Notes under the pieces: generated by a model
The model's input: only the letters and a program-made list of their open reading frames with translations
Database searches by the model: none
Told to the model about the DNA's origin: nothing
Assembly (NCBI RefSeq): GCF_025486315.1
Contig: NZ_JAOOPY010000001.1
Coordinates: 310,001-374,000 of the forward strand
Direction: 5' to 3'
Length of the DNA: 64,000 bases
Source: Variovorax sp. N23
Lineage (GTDB): Bacteria > Pseudomonadota > Gammaproteobacteria > Burkholderiales > Burkholderiaceae_C
Made by a program: the position numbers and the translations under genes
Part shown: piece by piece, positions 55,550 through 64,000 of the stretch
Layout: every line of letters starts with the position of its first letter
How positions within the stretch are numbered: position 1 is the stretch's first letter

Positions 55550-58191
55550 TGAGGGTTCTCCGTTGAAGATGTGGAAGTGTCGTCGTTGCCGACGTCGTTT
55601 TCGACGTTGGCATCGTTTTCGACGATACGCTGCAGGCCGCTGAGCTTGGCGCCTTCGTCGAGGCCGATGAGCGTCACGCCCTGGGTGGCGCGGCCGAGTT
55701 CGCGAATTTCGGCGACCCGGGTGCGCACCAGCACGCCCTTGTCGGTGATCAGCATGATCTCGTCGTCGGCATGCACCAGCGTCGCTGCGACGACCTTGCC
55801 GTTGCGCTCACTCTGTTGAATGGCAATCATGCCTTTGGTTCCCCGGCCATGGCGGGTGTACTCGGTAATGCTTGTGCGCTTTCCGTAACCGTTTTCGGTC
55901 GCGGTCAGGACGCTTTGCTGCTCGTCTTCGGCCACCAGCATGGCGATCACGCCCTGACCGGGGTCGAGCGACATGCCGCGCACGCCACGGGCATTGCGGC
56001 CCAGCGGTCGGACGTCTTCCTCGTCGAAGCGCACCGCCTTGCCGCCGTCGCTGAACAGCATCACGTCATGCTTGCCGTCGGTCAGCGCCGCGCCGATGAG
56101 GTAGTCGCCGTCGTCGAGGTTCACCGCGATGATGCCGCCCTTGCGCGGGTTGTTGAACTCGTCGAGCGCCGTCTTCTTGACCGTGCCCATGGAGGTCGCC
56201 ATGAAGATGTACTGGTCGGCCGGGAAGGTGCGCTTGTCGCCGGTCAGCGCCAGCACGACGTTGATCTTCTCGCCTTCCTGCAACGGGAACATGTTGACGA
56301 TCGGGCGCCCGCGCGAACCGCGCGACCCCGCCGGCACTTCCCATACCTTGAGCCAGTAGAGTCGGCCGCGGTTGGAGAAGCACAGGATGTAGTCGTGCGT
56401 GTTGGCGATGAAGAGCTGGTCGATCCAGTCGTCTTCCTTGGTGGCGGTGGCCTGCTTGCCGCGCCCGCCGCGCTTCTGCGCACGGTATTCGCCCAGCGGC
56501 TGGCTCTTGATGTAGCCGCTGTGCGAGAGCGTCACGACCATGTCGGTCGGCGTGATCAGGTCTTCGGTCGACAGGTCGTAGGCGCTGTGTTCGACCTGGC
56601 TGCGGCGCGCGCCCAGCTTGGTCTGGCCGAACTCCTGTTTGATGACGGTGAGTTCGTCGCCGATGATGGTCGATACGCGCTCCGGTCGGGCCAGGATGTC
56701 GAGCAGGTCGTCGATCTCGGCCATCACTTCCTTGTACTCGGCGACGATCTTGTCCTGCTCCAGGCCGGTCAGGCGCTGCAGGCGCATCTGCAGGATTTCC
56801 TGGGCCTGCGTCTCCGACAGGCGATACAGGCCGTCGCTGCCCATGCCGAATTCCTTCTCCAGGCCATCGGGGCGGTAGTCGTCGGCATTCACCACGCCGC
56901 CATCGGCACGGCTGCGGGTCAGCATCTCGCGCACCAGCTTGCTGTCCCAGGGCTTGCTCATCAGCTCGGCCTTGGCCACCGGCGGGGTCGGCGCATTGCG
57001 GATGATCGCGATGAAGTCGTCGATGTTGGCCAGCGCCACGGCCAGACCTTCGAGCACGTGGCCGCGTTCGCGCGCCTTGCGCAGCGTGAACACCGTCCGC
57101 CGGGTGACGACTTCGCGCCGGTGCTGCAGGAAGACCTGGATCAGGTCCTTCAGGTTGCACAGCTTCGGCTGGCCGTCGATCAGCGCCACCATGTTGATGC
57201 CGAAGGTGTCCTGCAGCTGCGTCTGCTTGTACAGGTTGTTGAGCACCACCTCCGGCACCTCGCCGCGCTTGAGCTCGATCACCAGGCGCATGCCCGACTT
57301 GTCGGACTCGTCCTGGATGTGGCTGATGCCTTCGATCTTCTTCTCGTGCACCAGTTCGGCCATGCGCTCCTGCAGCGTCTTCTTGTTGACCTGGTAGGGA
57401 AGCTCGTCGACGATGATCGCCTGGCGCTGGCCGCGGTCGATGTCCTCGAAGTGGCACTTGGCGCGCATCACCACCTTGCCGCGGCCGGTGCGGTAGCCGT
57501 CCTTGATGCCGTTGATGCCGTAGATGATGCCGGCGGTGGGGAAGTCCGGCGCCGGGATGATCTCCATCAGCTCGTCGATGCTGGCGTCCGGGGCCCGCAG
57601 CAGGTACAGACAGGCGTCGACCACCTCGTTGAGGTTGTGCGGCGGGATATTGGTGGCCATGCCGACGGCGATGCCGCCGGAGCCATTGACCAGCAAATTG
57701 GGCAATTTGCTGGGCAGCACGGCCGGTTCTTTTTCCGAGCCGTCGTAATTGTCCTGGAAGTCGACGGTTTCCTTGTCGATATCGCCCAGCATTTCGTGCG
57801 CGATTTTCGACAGTCGAATTTCGGTATAGCGCATCGCCGCCGCCATATCGCCGTCGACCGAGCCGAAATTGCCCTGGCCGTCGACCAGCATGTGGCGCAT
57901 CGAGAAGTTCTGCGCCAGCCGCACGATCGTGTCGTACACCGACTGGTCGCCGTGCGGGTGGTACTTGCCGATGACGTCGCCCACGATACGCGCCGACTTC
58001 TTGTACGGGCGGTTCCAGTCGTTGTTCAGTTCGTGCATCGCGAAGAGCACGCGGCGATGCACCGGCTTCAGGCCGTCTCGGGCATCGGGGAGTGCGCGCC
58101 CCACGATCACGCTCATGGCGTAGTCGAGATAGCTGCGACGCATTTCCTCTTCGAGGCTGATGGGAAGTGTTTCTTTGGCGAACGAGGTCAT
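55546..58191 (-). CDS. gyrA: DNA gyrase subunit A
   Basis: 881 residues. Catalytic tyrosine in [11 protein letters not shown], the winged-helix and tower domains, and a C-terminal beta-pinwheel with the GyrA box (QKRGGRGK). The quinolone-resistance region reads GDQSVYD at 81-87: position 83 is Gln rather than Ser, while D87 is kept. With GyrB it introduces negative supercoils. The ATG at 58191 is chosen; upstream codons lie in the divergent promoter region. A C-terminal Asp/Asn/Glu-rich tail follows the pinwheel. Confidence 0.97.
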   Translation of the reverse strand: MTSFAKETLPISLEEEMRRSYLDYAMSVIVGRALPDARDGLKPVHRRVLFAMHELNNDWNRPYKKSARIVGDVIGKYHPHGDQSVYDTIVRLAQNFSMRHMLVDGQGNFGSVDGDMAAAMRYTEIRLSKIAHEMLGDIDKETVDFQDNYDGSEKEPAVLPSKLPNLLVNGSGGIAVGMATNIPPHNLNEVVDACLYLLRAPDASIDELMEIIPAPDFPTAGIIYGINGIKDGYRTGRGKVVMRAKCHFEDIDRGQRQAIIVDELPYQVNKKTLQERMAELVHEKKIEGISHIQDESDKSGMRLVIELKRGEVPEVVLNNLYKQTQLQDTFGINMVALIDGQPKLCNLKDLIQVFLQHRREVVTRRTVFTLRKARERGHVLEGLAVALANIDDFIAIIRNAPTPPVAKAELMSKPWDSKLVREMLTRSRADGGVVNADDYRPDGLEKEFGMGSDGLYRLSETQAQEILQMRLQRLTGLEQDKIVAEYKEVMAEIDDLLDILARPERVSTIIGDELTVIKQEFGQTKLGARRSQVEHSAYDLSTEDLITPTDMVVTLSHSGYIKSQPLGEYRAQKRGGRGKQATATKEDDWIDQLFIANTHDYILCFSNRGRLYWLKVWEVPAGSRGSRGRPIVNMFPLQEGEKINVVLALTGDKRTFPADQYIFMATSMGTVKKTALDEFNNPRKGGIIAVNLDDGDYLIGAALTDGKHDVMLFSDGGKAVRFDEEDVRPLGRNARGVRGMSLDPGQGVIAMLVAEDEQQSVLTATENGYGKRTSITEYTRHGRGTKGMIAIQQSERNGKVVAATLVHADDEIMLITDKGVLVRTRVAEIRELGRATQGVTLIGLDEGAKLSGLQRIVENDANVENDVGNDDTSTSSTENPQ

Positions 58192-58414
58192 GGGCAGCAG
58201 GCGGACAGCAAGGAGCGGAATTTTACGCCGCCGGAGGTGTCGTACCGCAGCAACACAAGCGCCGTATTCCGCCACCGTCCTACGCTTCGTGCACCCGTGG
58301 CGGACTGTTTGCCAAAGACCCTATGGCACAATCGCCTCAACGTTTTGGGTGGTGGTCACTTAAAGCGTCCTTGATTCGCAGCGCGGCTGCGGCTTTTTCC
58401 CCAAGAGGAGAACC
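58192..58414. other. Divergent intergenic region between gyrA and ompA
   Basis: 223 bases without a gene. A GCACAAT stretch at 58326-58332 and TTGCCA at 58309-58314 could belong to an ompA promoter but the spacing is poor. A small hairpin GCAGC-GCG-GCTGC (58379-58391) followed by GGCTTTTT lies 23 bases before the ompA start, with AGAGGAG as ribosome site. I see no riboswitch. Confidence 0.35.
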
Positions 58415-59071
58415 ATGAAGAAACTGAATAAAGTGGCGATGATGTTTGCAGTCGCTGCGCTCGCCACTGCCGCCGGCGCGCAGACCCGTGTCACCGCAGC
58501 AAATGGCGGTCCCGTCATTGACAACTGGCAAAACGGCACCGGCGAACTCGTCTGGAAGAACGGTACGAACGAACTGTGCTGGCGCGATGCCAACTGGACG
58601 CCTGCAACGGCTGCCACGGGTTGCGATGGCGCCCTGGTGCCCGCCGCCCCCGCGACGGTCGCAACGCCGGGCACCCCGGTTGCTCCGGTCGCCCCGCCGG
58701 CACCGCCCGCTGCTTCGAAGGTCACCTTCGCTGCCGACGCATTCTTCGACTTCGACAAGTCGGTGCTGAAGCCCGAAGGCCGCGCCAAGCTCGACGACCT
58801 CGTGTCGAAGATCCGTGATGTCAACCTCGAAGTCATCATCGCCGTCGGCCACACCGACTCGATCGGCTCGGACGCCTACAACCAGCGCCTGTCGGTTCGC
58901 CGTGCAGAAGCCGTCAAGGCCTACCTGGTGACCAAGGGCATCGAACGCAATCGCGTCTACACCGAAGGCAAGGGCGAGAAGCAACCTGTGGCGGACAACA
59001 AGACCGCCGAAGGCCGCGCCAAGAACCGCCGCGTGGAAATCGAAGTGGTTGGTACCCGCGCCAACCGTTGA
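58415..59071 (+). CDS. ompA: OmpA-family outer membrane protein
   Basis: 218 residues. Signal peptide 1-22 (ending AAGAQT), a short variable region with two cysteines (NELCWRDANWTPATAATGC), a proline/alanine/valine linker (about 74-103), and the OmpA C-terminal peptidoglycan-binding domain (about 105-215; FFDFDKSVLKPEG and GHTDSIGSDAYNQRLSVRRA). It lacks the long beta-barrel of enterobacterial OmpA and should tether the outer membrane to the cell wall. A strong ribosome site and terminator point to high expression. Confidence 0.93.
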   Translation: MKKLNKVAMMFAVAALATAAGAQTRVTAANGGPVIDNWQNGTGELVWKNGTNELCWRDANWTPATAATGCDGALVPAAPATVATPGTPVAPVAPPAPPAASKVTFAADAFFDFDKSVLKPEGRAKLDDLVSKIRDVNLEVIIAVGHTDSIGSDAYNQRLSVRRAEAVKAYLVTKGIERNRVYTEGKGEKQPVADNKTAEGRAKNRRVEIEVVGTRANR

Positions 59072-59094
59072 TTCGCAAGAATCAACCGACGAAA

Positions 59095-59117
59095 CCCCGC
59101 CTCGGCGGGGTTTTTTT
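59095..59117 (+). terminator. Rho-independent terminator of ompA
   Basis: Stem CCCCGCC (59095-59101), loop TC, GGCGGGG (59104-59110), then seven T. Confidence 0.92.
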
Positions 59118-59141
59118 ATTGGCTCTTCCATAATGGCTCCC

Positions 59142-59852
59142 ATGACAGAACACGTGAATGCCGACCCGGCGGAACTCGCCAAGTTTTCCGAGCTCGCCCA
59201 TCGTTGGTGGGACCTCGACAGCGAATTCAGGCCCCTGCACGAGATCAATCCGCTCCGGCTGGAGTGGATCGACGGCCTCGTCCCGCTGGCGGGGTCGCGT
59301 GCCCTTGATGTCGGCTGCGGCGGCGGCATCCTGGCGGATTCCATGGCGCGCAAGGGGGCGGAAGTCCTCGGTATCGACCTGGCGGACAAGGCGCTGAAGG
59401 TGGCACAACTGCACGCGCTCGAGGCCTCGACGCCGAACGTGAAGTACCGCAAGGTCAGCGTCGAGGCGCTGGCGGCAGAACAGCCGGCCAGCTTCGACGT
59501 GGTCACCTGCATGGAGATGCTCGAACACGTGCCGCAACCTGCGTCCGTCGTCAAGGCCTGCGCCGATCTGGTCAAGCCGGGCGGCTGGGTGTTCTTCTCG
59601 ACCATCAACCGTAATGCCAAGGCCTTCCTGCTGGCCATCGTCGGGGCGGAGTACGTGCTCGGCATGCTGCCCCGCGGGACGCACGAATACCAGAAGCTGA
59701 TTCGGCCCAGTGAGCTTGCGGCCTATTGCCGCGCGGCCGACCTGGATCTGCGCCACACACGCGGTCTCGAACACAACCCGCTGACCCGCCGTTACTGGCT
59801 CAGCGCCGACACCAGCGTCAACTACATGTTCGCGACCAGGAAGCCCGGCTGA
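59142..59852 (+). CDS. ubiG: Ubiquinone biosynthesis O-methyltransferase
   Basis: 236 residues. SAM-binding motif I ALDVGCGGGILADSMA and post motifs (GIDLADKALKVAQ; CMEMLEHVPQP). It methylates both hydroxyl positions in ubiquinone synthesis. FSELAHRWWDLDSEFRPLHEINPLR is typical of UbiG. The start MTEHVNAD at 59142 is chosen; ATG 59133, three codons upstream, is also possible and no clear ribosome site decides. Confidence 0.94.
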   Translation: MTEHVNADPAELAKFSELAHRWWDLDSEFRPLHEINPLRLEWIDGLVPLAGSRALDVGCGGGILADSMARKGAEVLGIDLADKALKVAQLHALEASTPNVKYRKVSVEALAAEQPASFDVVTCMEMLEHVPQPASVVKACADLVKPGGWVFFSTINRNAKAFLLAIVGAEYVLGMLPRGTHEYQKLIRPSELAAYCRAADLDLRHTRGLEHNPLTRRYWLSADTSVNYMFATRKPG

Positions 59853-60520
59853 TGGCTGCTTCTTCCATCGAGGCGGTGCTGTTCGATCTGGACGGCACCT
59901 TGGTTGACAGTGCGCCCGAACTGGGTGCGGCGGCCGACAAGATGCGTGTCGATCGGGGCTTGCCCTCCTTGCCGCTGGCGCAGTATCGGCCCATGGCCGG
60001 TGCCGGGGCGCGCGGCATGCTCGGCATCGCCTTCGGCATCACGCCCGACACGCCCGACTTCGGGGTACTGCGCGAAGAGTTCTTTCGCAACTACGAAGCG
60101 CGCATGCTCCTGAACACGCATGTCTTCGATGGCGTGGCCGAGTTGATCGGCGTGCTGCAGACCCGGCGGCTGGCGTGGGGCATCGTGACCAACAAGTCGA
60201 AGCGCTTCACCGAGCCGCTGGTGCGGTCGATCGAGGTGTTCTCGAGCGCCGGTGCCGTGATCAGCGGCGACACCACGCCGTTTTCCAAGCCACACCCCGA
60301 ACCCCTGTTCGAGGCTGCCCGCCGCCTCGAACTCGACCCCGCACGGTGCGTCTACGTCGGCGACGACGAGCGCGACATCATCGCGGGTCGCGCCGCCGGC
60401 ATGCGCACGGTCGCGGCGACCTACGGCTACATGGGCGTGCAGGCCGATGCCACGCAGTGGGAGGCCGATGGTGCGATCGATTCTCCGGCGGCGCTCTTGC
60501 AATGGCTGAAAGCGGCCTAA
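59852..60520 (+). CDS. gph: Phosphoglycolate phosphatase (HAD family)
   Basis: 222 residues. HAD motif I FDLDGTLVDSAPEL near the N terminus, motif II GIVTNKSKRF, motif III KPHPEP and motif IV VGDDERDI. Dephosphorylates 2-phosphoglycolate, a product of DNA repair. The start shares one base with the ubiG stop (TGATG); the ubiG-gph order is common in betaproteobacteria. A -10 element for ssrA overlaps its stop. Confidence 0.92.
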   Translation: MAASSIEAVLFDLDGTLVDSAPELGAAADKMRVDRGLPSLPLAQYRPMAGAGARGMLGIAFGITPDTPDFGVLREEFFRNYEARMLLNTHVFDGVAELIGVLQTRRLAWGIVTNKSKRFTEPLVRSIEVFSSAGAVISGDTTPFSKPHPEPLFEAARRLELDPARCVYVGDDERDIIAGRAAGMRTVAATYGYMGVQADATQWEADGAIDSPAALLQWLKAA

Positions 60521-60523
60521 AAT
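60495..60523 (+). promoter_or_regulatory. Candidate ssrA promoter in the end of gph
   Basis: TAAAAT (60518-60523) overlaps the gph stop codon and lies 10 bases before the tmRNA start. A -35-like TCTTGC (60495-60500) is 17 bases upstream; TTGCAA at 60497 fits the consensus better but at 15 bases. Confidence 0.45.
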
Positions 60524-60532
60524 GACAAGCTT

Positions 60533-60919
60533 GGGGCTGCACTGGTTTCGACGTGGGTTCGGAATCGCAGCGGTGCATGTCGAGCTGAATGCGCTCGTAA
60601 AACAGATTCAAACAAACTAACTGCAAACGACGAACGTTTCGCACTCGCTGCTTAATTGCCAGTGAGCCTTGCAACAGTTGGCCGATGGGCTGGGCAAGGG
60701 GGTGAAGGAGCAATCCGACGCCTCCCGGCTGCAAGGATAATTACATGGGCTGGTTTCGATCCGGGTGCCTTGGGTTGGAACGAGAAAATAGGGCACTGGC
60801 GTCCGGTTTAGCGTGCGACTGCGCGACTCCGGAAGCGAGATCCAAATCAGACCGCTAAACATGTAGATCTGTGCGAAGAAGGCTTGCGGACGGGGGTTCA
60901 AATCCCCCCAGCTCCACCA
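60533..60919 (+). ncRNA. ssrA: Transfer-messenger RNA
   Basis: 387 bases. The 5' end GGGGCTG and the 3' end AGCTCCACCA form the tRNA-like acceptor; the T-arm GGTTCAAATCC is visible near the 3' end. The tag reading frame (60623-60655) starts at a GCA resume codon and encodes ANDERFALAA followed by TAA, the betaproteobacterial tag. It frees ribosomes stalled on broken mRNA and marks the product for proteolysis. The CCA end is encoded. Confidence 0.97.
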
Positions 60920-60930
60920 ACATAACGTTC

Positions 60931-60967
60931 AAGGGCGTTCACTGACATCCAGTGAACGCCCTTTTTC
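60931..60967 (+). terminator. Rho-independent terminator of ssrA
   Basis: Perfect 14-bp stem, 60931-60944 paired with 60950-60963, loop ACATC, then a T-run. Confidence 0.92.
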
Positions 60968-61076
60968 ATTGGGGAGGCCACCATTTATTGTGCAAAGAGG
61001 TCCTGTGACCTGCCCCCTCCCAGCCGTACCAGCGTAGTGGCAGCGAAATCCGTCAACTTGGAGAACGACGGACACG

Positions 61077-61466
61077 AGAAAGAGCAGGTCTATCGAGGCG
61101 CAGATCATCGGTTTCATCAAGCAGGCCGAGGCCGGCTTGCCGATCGAGGATCTGTGCCGCAAAGGCGGCTTCAGCGACGCGATGGAATATCGGGCCAGCG
61201 CGTCACGCGACTGCTCGACCAGGCAGCTGTCTTCAGGGACTACCCGCTGGCCGTGTGCGCAGATAACGGCCCGGAGTTCAAGCCGTGCGTTCATGGCCTG
61301 GGCCAGCACGCATGGCATTCGCCACATCCTGATCGAGCCGGGACGGCCGATGCAGAACGGCTACATCGAGAGCTTCAACGGCAAGTTCGGGGACGAGTGC
61401 CTGAACGAGCAATGGTTCGAGACGCTGCAGCAGGCCAGGTCGGACCTGGGGCTTATCGCGGCTCCG
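61077..61466 (+). pseudogene. Decayed IS3-family transposase remnant
   Basis: The first part (61077-61177) encodes RKSRSIEAQIIGFIKQAEAG and then LPIEDLCRKGGFSD, the start of an IS3 OrfA helix-turn-helix. It joins near 61180 directly to OrfB core sequence: ISGQRVTRLLDQAAVFRDYP and DNGPEF with the second catalytic Asp. A frameshift near 61278-61281 follows; then FMAWASTHGIRHILIEPGRP and MQNGYIESFNGKF with the catalytic Glu. OrfA's end, OrfB's first part (with the first Asp) and OrfB's C terminus are missing. Possible left end TGACCTGCCCCC at 61006; no right inverted repeat seen. Not functional. Confidence 0.88.
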
Positions 61467-62031
61467 TCGTGTTGGCACGCGACTTCGGAAACGACGTTCG
61501 CGCAAGGCACTTGAACACGGCTTCGGACTGGGTCGATCAGGCAGCGTCGACTTGGCTGACGAGTGGCACCCTCTTGAATTTTTCGATCATGTTGACGTTG
61601 GTCCTGCTTCTGAGGGTCAGTCGGCTCATCAGGCGCAACTGAGGGCCGGATATCGAGGGAATACGCTGTCGCCCGAGGTGGCGACGAGGCTCCGGTTGCG
61701 AATTCCTTCGCCGCAATGGAGGTCCGGAGCGACGCCCGTCCACCACCGCCGGTCGCGATGCGCCCGCCGATCAGAGGTCGTCCTGCAATCCTCGGCATCA
61801 AAGTTCAACCCGCGAGAGGCGGAAGCTCCTGTCATCGGGTTGAGCTACGATCCGGCTCCGCGATGAGCCAGTTCGTCGGCGCGGAACGCGCCCCATGGAT
61901 TCGCATCGTCGTGCCGGTTGCCTCGGGAATTGCAATGCGTTGGCAGAGCGGGTTCTGCGTGGCTGGCACGGGTTCGTGGATGCGGCGCCTGATTCAGCCT
62001 GGATCCTTCTCCACCCTAGTTACTGCGGCCC
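61467..62031. other. Region of about 560 bases with no recognisable gene
   Basis: No reading frame on either strand shows a domain or coding-like pattern. G+C appears lower than in the neighbouring core genes. It may hold further mobile-element debris downstream of ssrA. No right end of the IS3 element and no repeat of the ssrA 3' end were found. Confidence 0.5.
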
Positions 62032-62778
62032 GTGTCTAGATACCTCACCAATCCGCTCATCTTCAACGGGCTCCTCTTCGTTGCCTTGGTGCTGGTCTTC
62101 GGGCTGGCCGAGCGGCGCTGGCGCGCACGACCCATTCCATGGCGCTCGGTGCTGGTTGCCGACATCGCCGCAACCTTGTTCTACGTGGTGATCGTCGCGC
62201 AAGCCGCACAGTTCCTGAATCGCTGGATTGCCGTGCGCGGGCCCTGGCCGGCCCTCCTGGGCGAGTGGCCCTTGTGGGCCCGCCTCGTGCTCTATCTCGT
62301 CGTCGCGGATTTCGGGGCCTACTGGATACACCGCCTGGTGCATCTGCGGCCGTTCTGGCGAGTGCATCGCTGGCATCACCTGCCCACCCGCATGTACTGG
62401 CTGGCCGGCACCCGGAGTTCGATCCTGCAGCAGACGCTGTTCAACCTGCCGTACATCTTCGCGAGCCCCTTGCTCGACGTCTCGCCGTGGTGGATCGCGA
62501 GCGGGCTGTTCGCCCTGATGGCGGTGACCAATTCGTGGATGCACATGAACGTGCGATGGCAGCTCGGCTGGCTCGACTGGTTCCTCGTCACGCCGCGCAG
62601 CCACGAGATCCACCACAGCGACCGGCCCGAGCACTACCAGAGCAACTTCGGCGTCCTGCTGTCCGTGTGGGACAGGCTGTTCGGCACCTTCTGTTCGCCG
62701 CGACAGGTCGACGCATCGGCCCTGCGCTTCGGCATCTCGGACAAAGTGCCGCTCGCACGTTTGACCATCGGGCTTTGA
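62032..62778 (+). CDS. Sterol desaturase / fatty acid hydroxylase family membrane protein
   Basis: 248 residues with about four membrane helices. Three histidine clusters typical of the di-iron hydroxylase superfamily are present: HRLVH, HRWHH and HEIHH. Such enzymes hydroxylate or desaturate lipids or sterol-like molecules in the membrane; bacterial substrates are often unknown. Start is GTG 62032; the helix pattern (LIFNGLLFVALVLVFGLAE) begins right after. It stands alone beyond the ssrA junction. Confidence 0.85.
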   Translation: MSRYLTNPLIFNGLLFVALVLVFGLAERRWRARPIPWRSVLVADIAATLFYVVIVAQAAQFLNRWIAVRGPWPALLGEWPLWARLVLYLVVADFGAYWIHRLVHLRPFWRVHRWHHLPTRMYWLAGTRSSILQQTLFNLPYIFASPLLDVSPWWIASGLFALMAVTNSWMHMNVRWQLGWLDWFLVTPRSHEIHHSDRPEHYQSNFGVLLSVWDRLFGTFCSPRQVDASALRFGISDKVPLARLTIGL

Positions 62779-62923
62779 GTAGGTTGCCCTCGAAGTCGGT
62801 GGCCGCGCATCGCAAGAGGTTTCGTGGGGCTACAGAATCTTTGTTCAGCTGCCCCGCCGCGCCGATGCGTGGCGGATGTCCCTTCCTGCGCAGCGGCGCC
62901 GACCGCTGGGGCCTCGGCGGCCA

Positions 62924-63439
62924 TCAGCTCGAGCCCGGGCCTTCGTCCGTGTCGGCGGTCGCTTTCGACGTCCCTCGACGCAGAGGCGCCCGGCTTCGCT
63001 CGTTGTTATGGCTGACGAACTTGCGCAGCAGGTCCAGCAGGTCTGCGCTCTCCTGGGGCGTGAGGCCATTCAGCAGCGTGGTCTGCAAGATCTGGATGGG
63101 CGACTTCAGGCTGTCGAGCAGCGCCTCGCCTGCCGCCGTGAGTTCGAGGCGTCGCCGTCCCCGTGCGCCCACGCTGCGCGAAATCCATCCCTTGGCTTCC
63201 AGTCGGGCCGCGATGTCGGCGCATGACGAGGTGTCGATGGCGACTTCCTGCGCGACGGTGAGCTGATCGATGCCCGGCTTTTCGCCGAGCACCTTCAACA
63301 CGGCGTACTGGATCGGCGTGACCTCGCGGCCCACGACGTCCAGGAACACCGAGACCGAGATCTGATGCGCACGCCGGATCAGGTGGCCCGGCTGGTCGTG
63401 AAGGTCGATGAGGGAGGAGTCGTGCGGCAGAGTGGGCAT
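62924..63439 (-). CDS. MarR family transcriptional regulator
   Basis: 171 residues. Winged-helix core about 25-140: YAVLKVLGEKPGIDQLTVAQ and VAIDTSSCADIAARLEAKGW, then the basic wing GARGRRRLELT. MarR proteins sense phenolic compounds and often repress adjacent aromatic-degradation genes. Here it follows a VanB-type reductase gene on the same strand after 89 bases. The start MPTLPHDSS at 63439 is chosen; the C terminus is charged and unstructured. Confidence 0.88.
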   Translation of the reverse strand: MPTLPHDSSLIDLHDQPGHLIRRAHQISVSVFLDVVGREVTPIQYAVLKVLGEKPGIDQLTVAQEVAIDTSSCADIAARLEAKGWISRSVGARGRRRLELTAAGEALLDSLKSPIQILQTTLLNGLTPQESADLLDLLRKFVSHNNERSRAPLRRGTSKATADTDEGPGSS

Positions 63440-63528
63440 GCGCGATGAACCGGCAACGGCGAAGAAGGAGCCGCGCGATTCTCCCTCACCCCCGCGTCGG
63501 CACGGCGGGCCTGATCCAGGCCGGCCTG

Positions 63529-64000
63529 CTACAGGTCCAGCACCAGCAGCTTCGAGCGCGCGCGCGAGCAGCAGGGGGTGAACTGGTCGTTGGCCGCCTG
63601 CTCTTCGGGCGTGAGGTACAGGTCCTTGTGATCGGGCTCGCCCTGGAGCACGCGCGTGAGGCAGGTCCCGCACACGCCCTGTTCGCATGACACCTGAACC
63701 TTCACGCCTGCATCGCCGAGGGCCTGCACGACGGTGCGATCGGCGGGGATGTGGATCACGCGGCCCGAACTGGCGATCTGGACATCGAAGGCGCCGTCCG
63801 TGGCTGACGGTGCGACGCTCGCGCCGAAGAACTCGAAGTGCAGCCGCGTCTCGGGCCAGCCCGCGGTGCGGGCGCTGGCCAGGACCCAGTCCATGAAGCC
63901 CTTGGGGCCGCACACATACAGGTGCGTCTGGTCGGGCATGGCGCGCAGGACCTGCTCGATGTCCAGCTTCTGTTCGGCCGCGCCGTCGTCGAAATGCAGC
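63529..64000 (-). CDS. Oxidoreductase of PDR/VanB type, C-terminal part, cut by window edge
   Basis: The last 156 residues are present and the gene runs off position 64000. They contain the end of the NAD-binding domain ([16 protein letters not shown]) and a C-terminal plant-type [2Fe-2S] domain with cysteines in [14 protein letters not shown] and PCC. This order (flavin/NAD domain then ferredoxin) is that of phthalate dioxygenase reductase and vanillate demethylase reductase. It should feed electrons to a Rieske oxygenase, presumably encoded beyond the window. Confidence 0.88.
   Translation of the reverse strand, partial: LHFDDGAAEQKLDIEQVLRAMPDQTHLYVCGPKGFMDWVLASARTAGWPETRLHFEFFGASVAPSATDGAFDVQIASSGRVIHIPADRTVVQALGDAGVKVQVSCEQGVCGTCLTRVLQGEPDHKDLYLTPEEQAANDQFTPCCSRARSKLLVLDL

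Noticed and set aside
55771..58374. Long plus-strand open frame opposite gyrA
   Set aside because: Low-complexity His/Val/Ala/Leu-rich shadow; gyrA on the minus strand has full domain support.
61361..61801. Minus-strand open frame of 146 codons across the IS remnant
   Set aside because: It runs antisense to recognisable transposase sequence and then into non-coding DNA; no domain.
60900..64000. Attachment-site duplicate of the ssrA 3' end
   Set aside because: I searched by eye for a second copy of the T-arm/acceptor sequence and found none inside the window; it may lie beyond.

Overview
The window is a GC-rich bacterial chromosome segment, almost certainly from the family Comamonadaceae (Burkholderiales) and most like Variovorax. 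The evidence is a tmRNA with proteolysis tag ANDERFALAA, a single gene fusing AroA to cytidylate kinase, the block gyrA-serC-pheA-tyrA-aroA/cmk-rpsA-ihfB-lapA-lapB, several TRAP uptake systems, and dense overlapping operons with about two-thirds G+C. The species assignment is inference.

Positions 1-25100 hold metabolic and uptake genes. A D-amino-acid dehydrogenase (cut by the window edge), a glutamate-type ABC binding protein and an Asp/Glu racemase lie together. A dienelactone hydrolase, a ZIP metal transporter and a small acidic protein follow. On the minus strand is a tight operon (DMT exporter, sulfurtransferase, DUF2796, ABC ATPase, ABC permease, DUF3299) that resembles zinc-starvation operons. 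Next come a Rieske oxygenase; xseB-ispA-dxs for isoprenoid precursors; a TakP-like TRAP system; an orphan EgtB/SenA-type enzyme; modABC with a divergent modE and a clear ModE palindrome; a lipoprotein with a formylglycine-generating-enzyme fold; and a MerR/aldo-keto reductase pair.

Positions 25100-36000 hold a second-type MurA homologue, a GAF-Fis regulator and a divergent molybdenum hydroxylase operon of form II CO-dehydrogenase type: coxS-L-M, then MoxR ATPase, VWA protein, CoxG, XdhC and a cysteine-cluster protein. The molybdate importer and ModE 6 kb away would supply its metal. Positions 36000-45900 carry a six-gene PhaAB-G type monovalent cation/H+ antiporter, a CrcB fluoride channel at the end of a second TRAP operon, and a secreted helix-hairpin-helix protein.

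Positions 46000-60920 are core genome: lapB-lapA-ihfB-rpsA, aroA/cmk, tyrA, pheA, serC, a DUF2059 protein, gyrA, then ompA, ubiG, gph and ssrA on the other strand. Immediately downstream of ssrA the core order stops: there is a decayed IS3-family transposase, about 550 bases with no recognisable gene, then a sterol-desaturase-family protein, a MarR regulator and the end of a VanB-type reductase. This looks like the edge of an accessory region.

The most unusual non-coding signal is a hairpin-rich dispersed repeat. Two 99-bp copies (95/99 identical, opposite orientation) lie at 244-342 and 20140-20238, and a diverged third copy near 9655-9710 carries a compensatory base-pair change. One copy lies inside the mod operon.
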